Assembly (NCBI GenBank): GCA_029718625.1
Contig: CM056385.1
Span: forward strand, 22,653,282-22,717,281
Length of the DNA stretch: 64,000 nucleotides
Origin: Synaphobranchus kaupii
Taxonomy: Eukaryota > Chordata > Actinopteri > Anguilliformes > Synaphobranchidae
Reading direction: 5' to 3'
The notes beneath the pieces are model-generated. The model ran no database searches. It was given only the letters and a program-made list of their open reading frames with translations, and was not told where the DNA came from. Below, in pieces: positions 12,466 through 24,289 of the stretch (its first letter is position 1; each line of letters starts with the position of its first letter). The position numbers were made by a program, and so were the translations under genes.

Positions 12466-12718
12466 CATGATTCAGCATTCCACAACCTTCCCAGTCTTAT
12501 GTGGCCCCTGTCCCAACTTTTTTGGAACGTGTTGCAGGCATGAAATTGGGAATTGGCGTATATTTACAAAAATCAATAAAGTTGATAAGGTAAAACATTA
12601 AATATCTTTTCTTTTTTCAATTACATATATATAAGAGAGAATTCGCAAATCACTGCTTTCTGCTTTTATTTGCATTTTACATACTGTCCCAACTTTTTTG
12701 GAATTGGGGTTTGTACAA
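12466..12718. mobile_element. Dispersed teleost DNA repeat
   Basis: Contains the widely dispersed fish motifs 'tcagcattccacaacctt', 'cctgtcccaacttttttgg' and the end 'ttggaattggggtttgta'. I know these as an abundant interspersed repeat in many teleosts but do not assign a superfamily. Only one end of a longer element may be present. Confidence 0.65.
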
Positions 12719-12928
12719 CAAAGCTGAAGTTATTCAAATGAAAACGTAGTGGTGCTGTGATGTGGGAGAACAGTGGTCTTCAATCAGGCATGTTATGGTT
12801 AGTAAAAAAAAAACGAGTTGGGTGATTATACATCAGGGAAAAGGTTACGTAGAAACATTACGGGTGGTTTGTGAACACCGTTGAATATTATAGAATGCAA
12901 CTCTATAGAATGAAACTATCTACCTATC

Positions 12929-12966
12929 TATCCATCCATCCATCCATCCATCCATCCATCCATCCT
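12929..12966. repeat. (CATC)n microsatellite
   Basis: About eight CATC units. In the other orientation this is GATG, like SINE/LINE tails in fish, but no element body is recognisable beside it. Confidence 0.9.
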
Positions 12967-13103
12967 CAGGGTTTTTTGCTTTGATGATATGTTTCCCTGT
13001 GCCTCCTTTGCCCGCAAATCCAAAACCATAGTCAAGGTATGAGTGTGAGGCATGAGTGTGTTCTTATATACTGTTCTACACCCAAGACATGTATAGCCAT
13101 TGA

Positions 13104-14032
13104 TAGTGTGCTCCAAAATGATTCACACCCTTGAAAAAATTAGCAAAGAAGGGTGCAGATGTTCTGGGAGGCAACAAAAAATCCAAAGGCCACAGTTTGA
13201 GATCTACAGAACATGGTTGCATCCTTGTGACACGTCTGCAAAATCTACCATAATCCACGCCAAATGCTTCAAAAGGAAAAAAAAACCTCTGTTGAGGGCA
13301 ATCAACAATGACAAAAAAATAATCTGGAATTTGCTAAATGGCATTGTAACTTTGATTCAAACTGGGTGATATGGTCAAATCACATGATACCAAAATGGAA
13401 TTTTCTGATCACACACACCAGTGGGTTTGGCATCTGAAGTTAATACACGTTGAAAAGGACACTATACCTACTGTGAAATATGGATCTTTGATGTTATGGG
13501 GTTGTAAGGGTCAATGGAATCATCATCTTCAGAAAGTACAAAGACATTTTGGCCAAAAACTTTGCTCCCTCTGCCTGGAAGCTCAAACTTGACCGCAAAG
13601 GGATCTTTCAGCAAGACAATTATCCCAAGCCTACCTCAAAACCAAGAAATGGTTAACATTAAGATTACTGTTCTGCTGTGGTCATCTTAGTCTCCAGATT
13701 TGACCTGGATCAAAAAATTATTTATGGTTTGAATTGAAGAAGACAGTCCACAAGCACAGACCAAAAGATTTGATACATCTTGAAATATTCTGCAGAGACG
13801 ACTAGTCAAAGATCCACGCCAACATGTTCAGAAATCTCATGAAACACTATACAGGACAACTCAGTTTTATTATCATCACAAAATGAGTGTGCACAAAGTA
13901 CTGAAAACAGAAGTGAGAATATTTGTGACACTATAAAATACATTTATTGAACTTAAAATAGTACTTGTATTATTTATCTGACTATTCTGTTCATCTTTAT
14001 CAAGGGTGGGGACCATTCTGGATGGCCCTGTA
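13104..14032 (+). pseudogene. Decayed Tc1-like transposon
   Basis: Degenerate inverted termini are visible: left 'gtgctccaaaatgattcac' plus 'acccttga', right (reverse complement) 'ggccatccagaatgg' plus 'acccttgat', each bordered by TA. Inside, in changing frames, are transposase motifs: 'GSLMLWGCKG' (13470-13510; family G.VMVWG) and, after a frameshift, 'GIFQQDNYPK' (about 13603-13632; family FQQDNDPKH, carrying the second catalytic Asp). Several stops and frameshifts rule out activity. At about 930 bp it is internally deleted relative to ~1.6-kb Tc1 elements. The related relics at 46959 and 60489 are independent insertions. Confidence 0.8.
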
Positions 14033-14304
14033 CCTATTTTGTGAAAAGCCCTGAAAGCCTTTTCAGAGTAAGACCAATGATGAGTAAATCGAATCCATTA
14101 AACTACACCAGGGGTCCCCAACTATGGTCCAGGGTCTGCTGCTTTTCACTGTTCAGCACTTATTTGATCAATTAAAGCAGTTGATTATGCGGTTATCTTA
14201 CTTGGTTTCTTGTGTTTAAACTGGTTGCTGATTTTAGCACTCCAGGAACAGAGTTAATGGACTCTAAAGTACGGAAAAAACGTGCACAACCCATTGGGCT
14301 GTAA

Positions 14305-14523
<219 letters not shown>

Positions 14524-14964
14524 TAGTTCCAGCTCGCATATATCGGTTGCCAGGTTGTAGTAGTGGAAGAGACCATTCGGGGCTATGCGCCCAGGCTTTC
14601 TCAGCAAGAAAAATGGGTTGAAGAGCCCGTTTTAGTCATGATCTAACTTACTGTTGGGTCCTATGAGTTTATTTTGCTGTTGGAATACCTGACCCATGGC
14701 AAGTGAGAGATAGTGTCTTCATTTAGAACAGGAAAGCAATGCTGAGGGGAAAGGCTCAATGAACATCACAGTGCTTTCAAATGATTGATTTTAATTAACC
14801 ATTTGAATTAGATTTTGCTCTGAATAAAAGCCTTATGGTTAATGTGATCATTCATTCAAGTCCCCCAAAGTTGTGGTGTTCACAGAAACCAACCCTAATT
14901 TAATAAATATTTAAGTGCCCTGTGTAAAGGGGTAATACCATGCTATAAGACATTTTGTTGTAAT

Positions 14965-15256
14965 GCCAATGATTGCACAGATATTCTTGGCAGTGTGACG
15001 TGGTTTATTTACGCTGCACTGTTGACACGCAATACGTCTTTACAAGCCTTTCCGAAATGGCTTCGGCCAGTGGTAAACGCAGACGAAGTTGCTGAAATAT
15101 GCACTATGCGCAACGATGATAATGACAGTGACTTTGATTCTGAACATGGAGGAATGGAAAGTGGAGAAGAAAGTGAAAGTGAAACGTATTGCGCGTCAAC
15201 AGTGCAGCGTAAATGAACAACGTCACACAGCCAAGAATATCTGTGCAATCATTGGC
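14965..15256. repeat. 72-bp inverted repeat around an acidic frame
   Basis: Arms 14965-15036 and 15185-15256 are near-perfect inverted copies ('gccaatgattgcacagata' at the outer end, 'caatacg' at the inner end). The 148-bp loop holds ATGGCTTCGGCCAGTGG, which would begin a short basic peptide followed by a stop. In another frame it reads a Ser/Asp/Glu-rich stretch (DNDSDFDSEHGG, then GEESESE) like the acidic N-termini of piggyBac-type transposases. No TTAA flanks the arms. It is probably a folded transposon fragment. Confidence 0.6.
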
Positions 15257-16351
15257 TGACTATCCAAAACATTTTCAAATGAAAACAACCGCGAATCCAC
15301 GGTTAACCAATAGCAGAGCGACAAATGACGCTATGGTTCGAATTCAAACCATTTTTAATAGGGCCATCGCGAAGGAGTTAAGGCCTGGATTCAATCAGCA
15401 TTTGTCTTTAACTGTCCTTACAAAGAAATGCAAGTGTACTGTGTTTGTGATAAAAAAAAAGCCAACTGGTATGTAAAGTGATTGGTCATATTCTTGATTA
15501 ATATGAAATGATTCTACTGTGGCTTTATCCACCTCAATGTTTATATAGCTCAATGCTCTTGTACCCCCTACTGTCATTGTTCTTTCATTATTATAAGATT
15601 ATTCTTATTATGGACTTTGGATTTGGAGCACTTGTGGTCAATGCACTGACTGTCACAGCTTGCTATGTAGGTTGATTTCATGTGAACAAAATAACAAATG
15701 ATTCTTACTTCTCTAAATATGTACATGTATTCTTCTTGTATGCGTGTTGCTATGGCATTTAGAATGTGTTCAGTTTATGCATTCTGTTAAAAGTATTTAA
15801 CAGTGAGGCGAGACGTGTGGCCAAGAGTCCAAGTGATCAGTCCCTCCCGTAACATGTTCTGATCTGTGGTCACTCTATCTGTTACCTTCTATGCTTTCTA
15901 CCTGTATTGGTTTATAAAGTCTGAAGTCACAAAACCATTGTGCTAATATAGGGAGATCGCATTTTACATTAGTTTTGATGTACTTTAACAAATTAGGGCT
16001 GCCTCCTCCAACTTTAGAATTAGTTTTAATTTCAGAAGAGTTAATCAGGTGGACTTGTTCCTTGAAGAAAACAGTATAGCCAACATGGTTTTTGCAGCGG
16101 CAGCTTTGTCAGAAATAGGTAGTTGGGCCTACATAGAACTGTGGGCCAGAACTACTAGGTGGGCGGTGGTTCAGCCAAGATAATTGGGTGGGCCAGGGGC
16201 CTCATTTATAAAATGTTTTTTTCAATCAAATTCTATCTTCACCCCTCAACTAGCACGGCCCGAATACAGTGACTAGAGTAAAACAACCTCCCAAGAATTG
16301 CCTTACAGAAGAGACCAGGATTATGCCTGTGGTATGCCTGGTCTCTTCTCT

Positions 16352-16606
16352 TCTAATAGACGTCTAACATAGACGTGTATTAGGCATCTAACGTGGACGT
16401 CTATTAGACGTCTAACATAGATGTGTATTAGATGTCCAACATAGACGTCTATTAGACGTCTAACAAAGACGTCTATTAGACATCTAGCATAGACGTCTAT
16501 TAGACGTCTAAAATAGACGTCTATTAGACGTCTAACATAGACGTCTATTAGACATCTAACATCAACGTCTATTAAACATCTAACATCAACGTCTATTAAA
16601 CGTCTT
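16352..16606. repeat. 24-bp palindromic minisatellite, cluster A
   Basis: About ten units of AACATAGACGTCTATTAGACGTCT with C/T variation at CpG positions. Each unit has two AGACGTCT palindromes. Because 24 is a multiple of three, the minus strand stays open and reads an octapeptide repeat of the type RRLIDVYV; this is a by-product. The right flank ('tggtcactggaaaaattga') is inverted relative to the flanks of clusters C and D. Confidence 0.9.
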
Positions 16607-16768
16607 TTATACATCTAAATGGTCACTGGAAAAATTGATTGAAATTGGGTCTAAATGTGAACGTCAAAGTGAACTTTGCATCTGGTTAGTTGATCACCTT
16701 GGATGATTTTTCTGGGTGAATCATTAGTTTTTTATCATTAGTTTCATTCCTGTTCCGTTGAAGTCTTA

Positions 16769-17453
16769 CGCCCGGAACACACTGGCAGCATCTTGTGGAA
16801 CCACGCGCGCCAGAAGCGAATGCTCACGCCATTGAGAACATACCGGAAGCGCGCGCCACTCGCGTCCGCGCTTCTCAGATACGGATTGATACAGTAAATT
16901 TTTCGGAACAAAATGGTCTACATTACTTACATAATATCGTAATTTTTCAGGTCCAAAAAAACAAGAAGCATAGTGAAGTAAACATTATCACAATAAAAAA
17001 ACAATACTTCCTATCTGCTCAAACAGCCGAGGCAATTGCATTCCAAGCTCTTTCTTTTCTTATATTGTCCCTGTAGAAATAATCCAGCGCGTCATACAGC
17101 GCCATGTATTTCTCTACTTAATAGATCAGCGAAGTGAGTAGGTTATTATTTAACAATAACAACAAGAGATTATAGGTTGGTGATTGTTTATATATAAATT
17201 CAGATTTAATTACATGGTCATTAGCAAACTCCTATTTATACAGTTTATTTGTTTGGCCTAATAACTGGCCTAAAAAGGTGAATATTCTTGATTTTTTTGT
17301 ATTAAGGTGATTTATTCCACGGGGAAGGCATATGAGTTGAGTGTTGTCGGCTACAGTATGGACAGATAAAATAACACACAGCATCGTAATGTTTTTTGTG
17401 TGATCAAATTTTTATTTTATTTCAGGTAGGTGGATAATATACAGGAAGGAGAA

Positions 17454-17484
<31 letters not shown>

Positions 17485-17804
17485 GAAATAAATAGATACA
17501 TTTGTACATATATAGGCTATATACACAGACATAAATATGTAAACATAACAACAGGCAGTGTAGGTTTGACTCAAATCCCGTGAATTGAAATAGAAACGAG
17601 GCAAACCAGAACTCTCTGCTTCTGGCGCGCTTGGCGCGCCGAGAAAAATAGACCCAACGGCGAAAGTATCGCAAGCGAAGCGCACGCGGAAATGGTGCTT
17701 CGCAGCGCGCGCGGCTGGTATGTTCTTCCTGGTTGGTTACAATGGACGCCGAAGTGAAGCGGTCGCGTTTCCGCGTGCGCTTCGCTTGCGGTATGTTCCG
17801 GGCC
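16769..17804. mobile_element. PIF/Harbinger-type MITE with TTA target duplication
   Basis: Ends are CGCCCGGAACACAC (left) and, as reverse complement on the right, GGCCCGGAACATAC. TTA flanks both sides (16766-16768, 17805-17807). The uninterrupted target is visible at about 21453-21510 ('cattcctgttccgttg' variant, then 'tcttaaagctctttt'), which supports both borders. 3-bp TWA duplications and GGCC-type ends are hallmarks of PIF/Harbinger. The 1036-bp interior encodes no recognisable transposase. GC-rich subterminal regions contain a 25-bp inverted pair (17667-17691 and 17768-17792, 'gcaagcgaagcgcacgcgga'). Confidence 0.7.
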
Positions 17805-18140
17805 TTAAAGCTCTTTTGTTTCATAAAAACAATATTTAAATGAAAGATTTTACATGTTTGGAATGGTTATGTATAGACTACTGTTATATTAAAGGCCCAC
17901 ACGCATTGGCATTCTCTTCCTGGTTTTAGCATTTGAAACACCCACAAAACGTTAGCAAAGAGCAGTGACTTTTTTGAAAAGTACCAAACCCCGGAAAAGT
18001 ACACATTCGGATTGCGACTCCGACAAATTATGCAAAAACATACATCATATCACGTGGGAAATCATTTTACAAATGGTGTATTCAAATGATCTCGGAAGTC
18101 GGAATATTTCCGATTTACGAGAAGAAAAAAGGATTTGAAC

Positions 18141-18673
18141 GTGACACCCCGAGCCGATTCTGTTACCATCACCGATAACAATGGAGAAAGTCCAAGGTCC
18201 ATCACGCGAGATTTATGGGCACAGATTATAATCTTGTACTCTAGAGTATTACCATCAACGAGCACTATTGACTGATGGGGAATTCCCCCATCATGCAACT
18301 GATTTACGTAACGTTGTAATAAAATTTCCCGCGACTTTTTGTGTTTTTAATCAAGTCGGAGATTTTTTACGGTAAAATAAGACATTTTATGACAGTTCGT
18401 GATTCCCGTACCCCACCCCCAACCCCTAAACATAACCTCACAGGAGTTCATGTAACTCGGGCTCATGCCCGAACTGTTAAGATAGTAAAATGCATTAATC
18501 GTCATAGGCTGTGGGACGTTGCATTATGGGGGAATTCCCCATCAGTCAATAGTGCTCGTTGATGGTAATACTCTAGAGTACAAGATTATAATCTGTGCCC
18601 ATAAATTTCGCGTGATGGACCTTGGACTTTCTCCATTGTTATCGGTGATGGTAACAGAATCGGGTGACACCCC
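18141..18673. mobile_element. Long-TIR non-autonomous element, 10-bp target duplication
   Basis: Inverted arms of about 146 bp (18154-18299 and 18518-18663) flank a 218-bp centre. Identical 10-mers GTGACACCCC sit at both borders (18141-18150 and 18664-18673). The same target, uninterrupted, occurs nearby at about 19126 and 19899 ('gaacttgacaccccggtga'). Long inverted repeats with 9-11 bp duplications are typical of Mutator-like elements (MULEs). The left end has three extra bases (GAG) not mirrored on the right. There is no transposase frame. Confidence 0.75.
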
Positions 18674-20360
18674 GGTGATGAGATAGTGACGAGTTAATGA
18701 CAACAATCTCGGATGTTTAATAGATGTCTATGTTAGACGTCTAATAGATGTTTATGTTACACGCTAACATGGATGTCGATTAGACGTCTAAAATAGATGT
18801 CTATTATACATCTAACATAGACGTCTATTAGACGTCTAACATAGATGTCTATTAGACATCTAGCATAGATGTCAATTAGACGTCTAAAATATACGTCTAT
18901 TAGACGTCTAACATAGACGTCTATTAGACGTCTAACATAGAGGTCTATTAGACGTCTAACATAGACGTCTATTACACATCTAGCATAGACGTCTATTAGA
19001 CGTCTAAAATAGACGTCTATTAGACGTATAAAATAGATGTCTATTAAAATAGACGTCTATTAGACATCTAACATAGAGGTCTATTAGACATCTAACATCA
19101 ACGTCTATTAAACATCTTTTATTTGAACTTGACACCCCGGTGATGAAATAGTGACGAGTTAGTGACAACAATCTTGTAAATCTGACATTCAACTCGGGCA
19201 CCTCCTGAGGTCCCCGAGATGAACATGGTGATGAAAAATGCATCAAAGTTCAAAGGTAAACAGCTGAGCATCTCTACACATGTAGAGATCTGGAGCTAGA
19301 GAGACCCTTTGTGTGGTGTATGTAGTCTTTCACCTTCTGCGTATGTTTTCATCTTCAATCGTTTTTTCATACGCGAAATAAAACATTTGGACCTGCAACT
19401 GCTGATCAGAGGTCAGCCAAACAACCCAGTGAGCAATTGCTAGTCTAAAAGATGTTTAATAGAGATCTAAAAATAGTTCAAAAGTGAACGTTTTTTCAAC
19501 GTATATTTGTAGATGTCTATTAGACATTCACGTTTAGACCCAATTTCAACAAATTTTTCCAGTGACCATTTAGATGTATTAAAGATGTTTAATAGACGTC
19601 TATGTTAGACGTCTAATAGAAGTTTATGTTACACGCTAACATGGACGTCGATTAGACATCTAACATAGATGTTAGAACATAGACATCTATTAGACGTCTA
19701 ACATAGATGTCTATTAGACCTCTAACATAGACGTCTAATAGATGTCTAACATAGACATTTATTAGACGTCTAAAATAGATGTCTATTAGACGTCTAACAT
19801 AGACGTCTATTAGACGTCTAAAATAGATGTCTATTAGATATCTAACATAGACGTCTATTAGACATCTAACATCAACGTCTATTAAACATCTTTTATTTGA
19901 ACTTGACACCCCGGTGATGAAATAGTGACGAGTTAATGACAACAATCTCGGAAATCTGACATTCAACTCGGGCACCTCCTGAGGTCCCTGAGATGATAAA
20001 AATGCATCAAAGGTCAAAGGTAAACAGCTGAGCATCTCTAAACATGTAGAGATCTGGAGCTAGAGAGACCCGTTGCGTGGTGTATGTAGTCTTTCACCTT
20101 CTGCGTATGTTTTCATCTTCAATCATTTTTTCATACGCAAAATAAAACATTTGGAACTGCAACTGCTGATCAGAGGTCAGCCAAGCAACCCAGTGAGCTA
20201 TTGCTAGTCTAAAGGATGTTTAATAGAGATCTAAAAATAGTTCAAAAGTGAACGTTTTTTCAACGTATATTTGTAGATGTCTATTAGACATTCACATTTA
20301 GACGCAATTTCAACAAATTTTTCCAGTGACCATTTAGATGTATTAAAGATGTTTAATAGA
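18674..20360. repeat. ~770-bp tandem duplication containing minisatellites B and C
   Basis: Two copies of a composite unit lie about 770 bp apart. Each has 24-bp minisatellite units (B at 18715-19120, C at 19575-19895), then 'gacaccccggtgatga', 'gcacctcctgaggtcc', a hairpin 'catgtagagatc' region, 'gctgatcagaggtcag' and 'tccagtgaccatttag'. A third partial copy starts at 18674 after the long-TIR element. Copies are highly similar, so the duplication is recent compared with other repeats here. Confidence 0.85.
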
Positions 20361-20433
20361 CGTCTATGTTAGACGTGCGTGTTTAATTAAAACATTTGGA
20401 ACTGCAAATGCTGATCAGAGTTCAGCTAAACAA

Positions 20434-20893
20434 CCCACGGGGCGGCCATATTGGCAAAATCCAATATGGCTGCCACCCCAAAAAACGAATAGGGCTAGAA
20501 TCATAAATTATACCACTTTTTAGGGGTTTTCTGGGTCATAGAAAGTTGTTCCTGAATATAATCCTTACTGATTTGTTTAGTGACCTTGAGGGGTAAACGT
20601 CAAATGATGAGATGTCAAACTCATGCGACATATACATGTACAGCTTATAATGAGAAATACTTTTTTGGGGGTAGAATCTGGGATGACGCACCAGAAACAC
20701 TGGATTTGACCCACAAATGACCTTTATGCTAACTTTGAGGGGTAAACTTGACCTCAAATAATTGAAATAACATCATAATCAGATTCTATGACCCAGAAAA
20801 CCCCTAAAAAGTGGTATCATTTATGATTCTAGCCCTATTCGTTTTTTGGGGTGGCAGCCATATTGGATTTTGCCAATATGGCCGCCCCGTGGG
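20434..20893. mobile_element. Fold-back element, 110-bp arms
   Basis: Arms 20434-20543 and 20784-20893 are almost perfect inverted copies ('ggcggccatattggc' outer, 'ccctattcg' mid, 'ctgggtcatag' inner) around a 240-bp centre. The left border cuts the duplicated unit at 'aacaaccca', where intact copies continue 'gtgagc' (about 19430 and 20195). No clear target duplication is seen on the right. 'gccatattgg' with 'tttggtgctttt' downstream is a motif I associate with dispersed fold-back repeats of aquatic animals. The superfamily is unknown. Confidence 0.7.
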
Positions 20894-21072
20894 GCGCCCA
20901 TCTTGGCGCCCGTCAAAATTTGATAAAGTATGGTATGGGCAATATCTGGGCCAAATTTGGTGCTTTTGGAAGAATCTGAACCAAACAGCTGTTATAATGC
21001 CCTAAGGCCCCTGACTATAATAGACATCTATAAATATGCGTTTAAAAAACTTTCACGTTTTAACTATTTTTA

Positions 21073-21205
21073 GATGAATAGACGTCTATTACACGTCTAC
21101 GGTCTACCATAGACGTCTATTATATGTCTAAAATAGACGTCTATTAGAGGTCTGACATAGACGTCTATTATACGTCTAACATAGTCATCTATTAGACGTC
21201 TAACA
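21073..21205. repeat. 24-bp palindromic minisatellite, cluster D
   Basis: Short, degenerate copy of the AGACGTCTA minisatellite (five to six units) at the right end of the composite block. Confidence 0.8.
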
Positions 21206-21452
21206 TAGTGCAGTTTTACACCTGATTTTGTACATGCAAACCTTTAGTAAATCGACCCCAGAGTTGTCAAAGTGTGAAATAGCTTGTCAGAGACCCTAGG
21301 GATTTTCACATCTAGGCTTGAGACAGTGTTTTCGGTGAATGAGGGGAGCTAACTGCTCTCTAATTTGAAGGGAAAGGGTCTGAATTCTTGTCAATTTCTT
21401 CTTATCATTATGTTTTTTTCATTACTCATTTGCAGTTGGAAATGCACTAATT

Positions 21453-21512
21453 GATTATCATTAGTTTTATTCCTGTTCCGTTGGTCTTAAAGCTCTTTTT
21501 TAAAATGAATAT
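21453..21512. other. Paralogous empty site for the Harbinger MITE
   Basis: This segment ('tatcattagttttattcc' then 'tgttccgttggtcttaaag') matches the sequences on both sides of the MITE at 16769-17804 without the insertion. It is itself part of a dispersed repeat, because it occurs on both sides of the composite block. Confidence 0.7.
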
Positions 21513-23482
21513 AATTTGGTGCAGTATTTTTTCCCTCTCACCCATCTCTCACCCATCTCTCACCATATCTCTTGATATGAAGGAGCAGAATTTACATCCA
21601 TGTTCTAGCACCACATAACTGATGTGTGTTATCTCTTTGCAGGCTGTTCTTACATAGCCTGCAAATATATTTTACCACCCTACATACTGTATATAGGAAG
21701 GCTGTCAAGGCACCATATAAGGCCAGCATGGCCTCTATGCACCGTCGATTAAAAAACCTAACAGCCATAAGGAAGACTGAGAAGACCATGACATGCTATT
21801 TTCATGTAATGTCAGTGTCACACTGCTAACATCCCTCTCTGCCAGAAGGGCATGCCTAAACACTGAGTAAAGATTATAACTCAGTATCATTAAGCAATGG
21901 CTGCCATGTAACAGCCATATTTTGAGGTTGCTAGCTCACTGCGCACGTCACAAGTGCATGTTGATATTTTGGAATGGCACAGGGATGAGCACGGACATTT
22001 GCGCCAAGGTGAAATATTATCCTCCCTGTTTTTAGTGGTCACACTGAGAGACAAAATAAATGGTCTCAGGGTAGCTGCAATACCATACCAGTCTTTGATA
22101 GGGAGTAAAATATGAGAAATATATCGAAAATATTAGAATTTATTGTTTAGATTATGGTGTTCTCTCAGAAACCCTTTCTCCTTGAAAATACATTGATTTT
22201 ATATGGGCCCTGTCCCTGGCATACAGCTAGAGAGAGTTGGGGGTGTATTTCCAGGTTTTTTAATGGAAAGTGTGACTTGTTAATACTTAACTTTTTTTTT
22301 GCTTCAGGATTAATAACAAAGAGAATCTATAATAAGGAGCATGAAAAGGTATAATTGCATATGCTGCTTCAGGGTTTCTACCCTGTTCAGTTCACTGGTC
22401 AGTCCTTTACTCTGAGGTTTGTATCTCTGTGGTTCTACTATATTATTAATCTCAATTAGCAGACATGTCACCATAAAACAGTAGCAATTAAATTCAACAT
22501 GCATTTAATGAATGTGCTTAAAATACTGGAAGGTTCATTTTGTATCCTACACAGGGTGCAATGGAAACATCGGAGCAGCAAGTGAGAGTAGCTAGTGATA
22601 ACTTTGTCTCCTTAAAAACAAAAACCCAGCTTGGGCATGTGTGTTGTTGTGGTAGTGCCATTAAAATACCAAAACTGATATAGGCACGCCTCCTTTGGAT
22701 CACCGCCAGCTCTGAATGCTCAAAATTGATATTTGCATATAAAATAAGTACAGGTTTACCCCATTTTTTTTAAAATAGTATTTTTTGTTTTTTGCACCTT
22801 AACAAAAAAAGGTCAACACACTGTCAAGATTTACATAGTGGACAATAAAAAAATAAGACATAAATGGATGTACATTTGGTATGGGGGTTAAAAGATGGCA
22901 GATACAGTTATAGTTATACAGTACAGTTATACTGACAGTGCATGGTTACTTACAATAAACAGTGGCACAGTTCATCATACCTTTTTGATACTTGCTATTG
23001 CCAGGTCCAAGAGCTTAATGTAGAACATGTAGCCCTATATTGGCATCAATATCCTAGTGGATCTGTGTGGATCCTAGTGGATCTGTCCACTACTAGAATG
23101 GCTAGATGATATTACAGCCACACTGACATATGATTAATCCCCAATTATATTTATCTTTTGTTACCTCATTGGGTCTCCTGCAGGCAGGACCATTTCTGGT
23201 TGTTCCTTAGGCCCCAGGCATGTCATTTATAAAGGGGACGGATGCCACATTCCCTGTGGATTTGGGATTTATAAAAACAAACTTGACGTCAAAACATGCG
23301 CACATTTACGCAAACTAAGGCCCATGTGTACACACACTGTGGGAACTGGCATCTCCGATGCCAAAGTAGTGAGCAGATAAATGTCCAAAAGAGTTTCACT
23401 CAATTCATTTCTTCATATCAAAGTACACAGCCTTCTAGTAATCACATCCCTTGTCTGAAAGTCAATATTTAAGCATCTAGAC

Positions 23483-23792
23483 CAGGGGTGAGCAATTCCA
23501 GTCCTGGGTGCCGATTTGTATGCAGGTTTTTGCTGCCACCAGTTACCCTGGCTCAATCAGCTAATTAGTGACATACACCAACATCGATTTACTCGTAAAT
23601 TAGACCACGATAAAATGCAAAAATACATGCATACAGGCACAGGAACATTCATCAGCTTCTGTTCATATCACGGAATGTAGTTAAAATATCAGATTATGTA
23701 AATGAGATTGGGCTAATTAAATAATTGATAACTGTTGGAAGCAAAAACATGCATACACACCGGCCCCCCACGACTGGAGTTGCCCACCCCAG
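23483..23792. mobile_element. hAT MITE, perfect 8-bp target duplication
   Basis: Termini CAGGGGTGAGCAATTCC and (reverse complement) CTGGGGTGGGCAACTCC, flanked by ATCTAGAC on both sides (23475-23482, 23793-23800). An 8-bp duplication and CAGGG-type ends are diagnostic of hAT. At 310 bp it has no coding capacity. It is the same family as 57958-58264 (shared interior 'aacattcatcagcttctg'). Confidence 0.9.
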
Positions 23793-23859
23793 ATCTAGAC
23801 CGTCCAAAAAACAATAACACCACCGGTGACGCCCCCTACACGACTGGCATTTACCAACT

Positions 23860-24045
23860 GCTCCTGTCCTGAGTGACTTACAAAACTTCTGCATTTTTAC
23901 AAAGCGTCCATTTATACAGCTGGATATATACTTAAGAAATTCCGGTTCAGTGCCTTGCTTATGGGTATAACAGCAGTGTCCTACCCGGCAATCAAATCTG
24001 CAAACAAGGTCACAATCCCAGTTTCCTACTCCTGATATGACTAGC
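23860..24045 (-). mobile_element. SINE-like fragment
   Basis: Contains the fish SINE-body motifs 'tttatacagctggatata' and 'gcagtgtcctacccgg', which also occur in the better preserved copy at 45898-46105. The tRNA-like part, read on the minus strand, is degenerate. Confidence 0.6.
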
Positions 24046-24289
24046 ATATATTAACCACCACATGATCTCTGTTTGTGCTCATGTCTTCCGACTGAGCGTC
24101 TTTTTATTCGGGGTGACCGAGGAAGCACTTGTTGTTGTTGGCATATGAAGGAAAATGAGCAGGAAATCTATGCTAAAAATACTGTTCCTCCCTCATTCCC
24201 CTTATTAATGTGATCTCACACCACCTAACATTCATCTCGGAAATTAACCAGAAAAATGTTATAGAAAAATGTTACTTATTTATTGTTTT

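Noticed and set aside
16321..20035. Minus-strand octapeptide repeats of the RRLIDVYV type (97 and 127 codons)
   Set aside because: Produced by the 24-bp minisatellite, whose length is a multiple of three. Repeated proteins with no start context, ended by the flanks.
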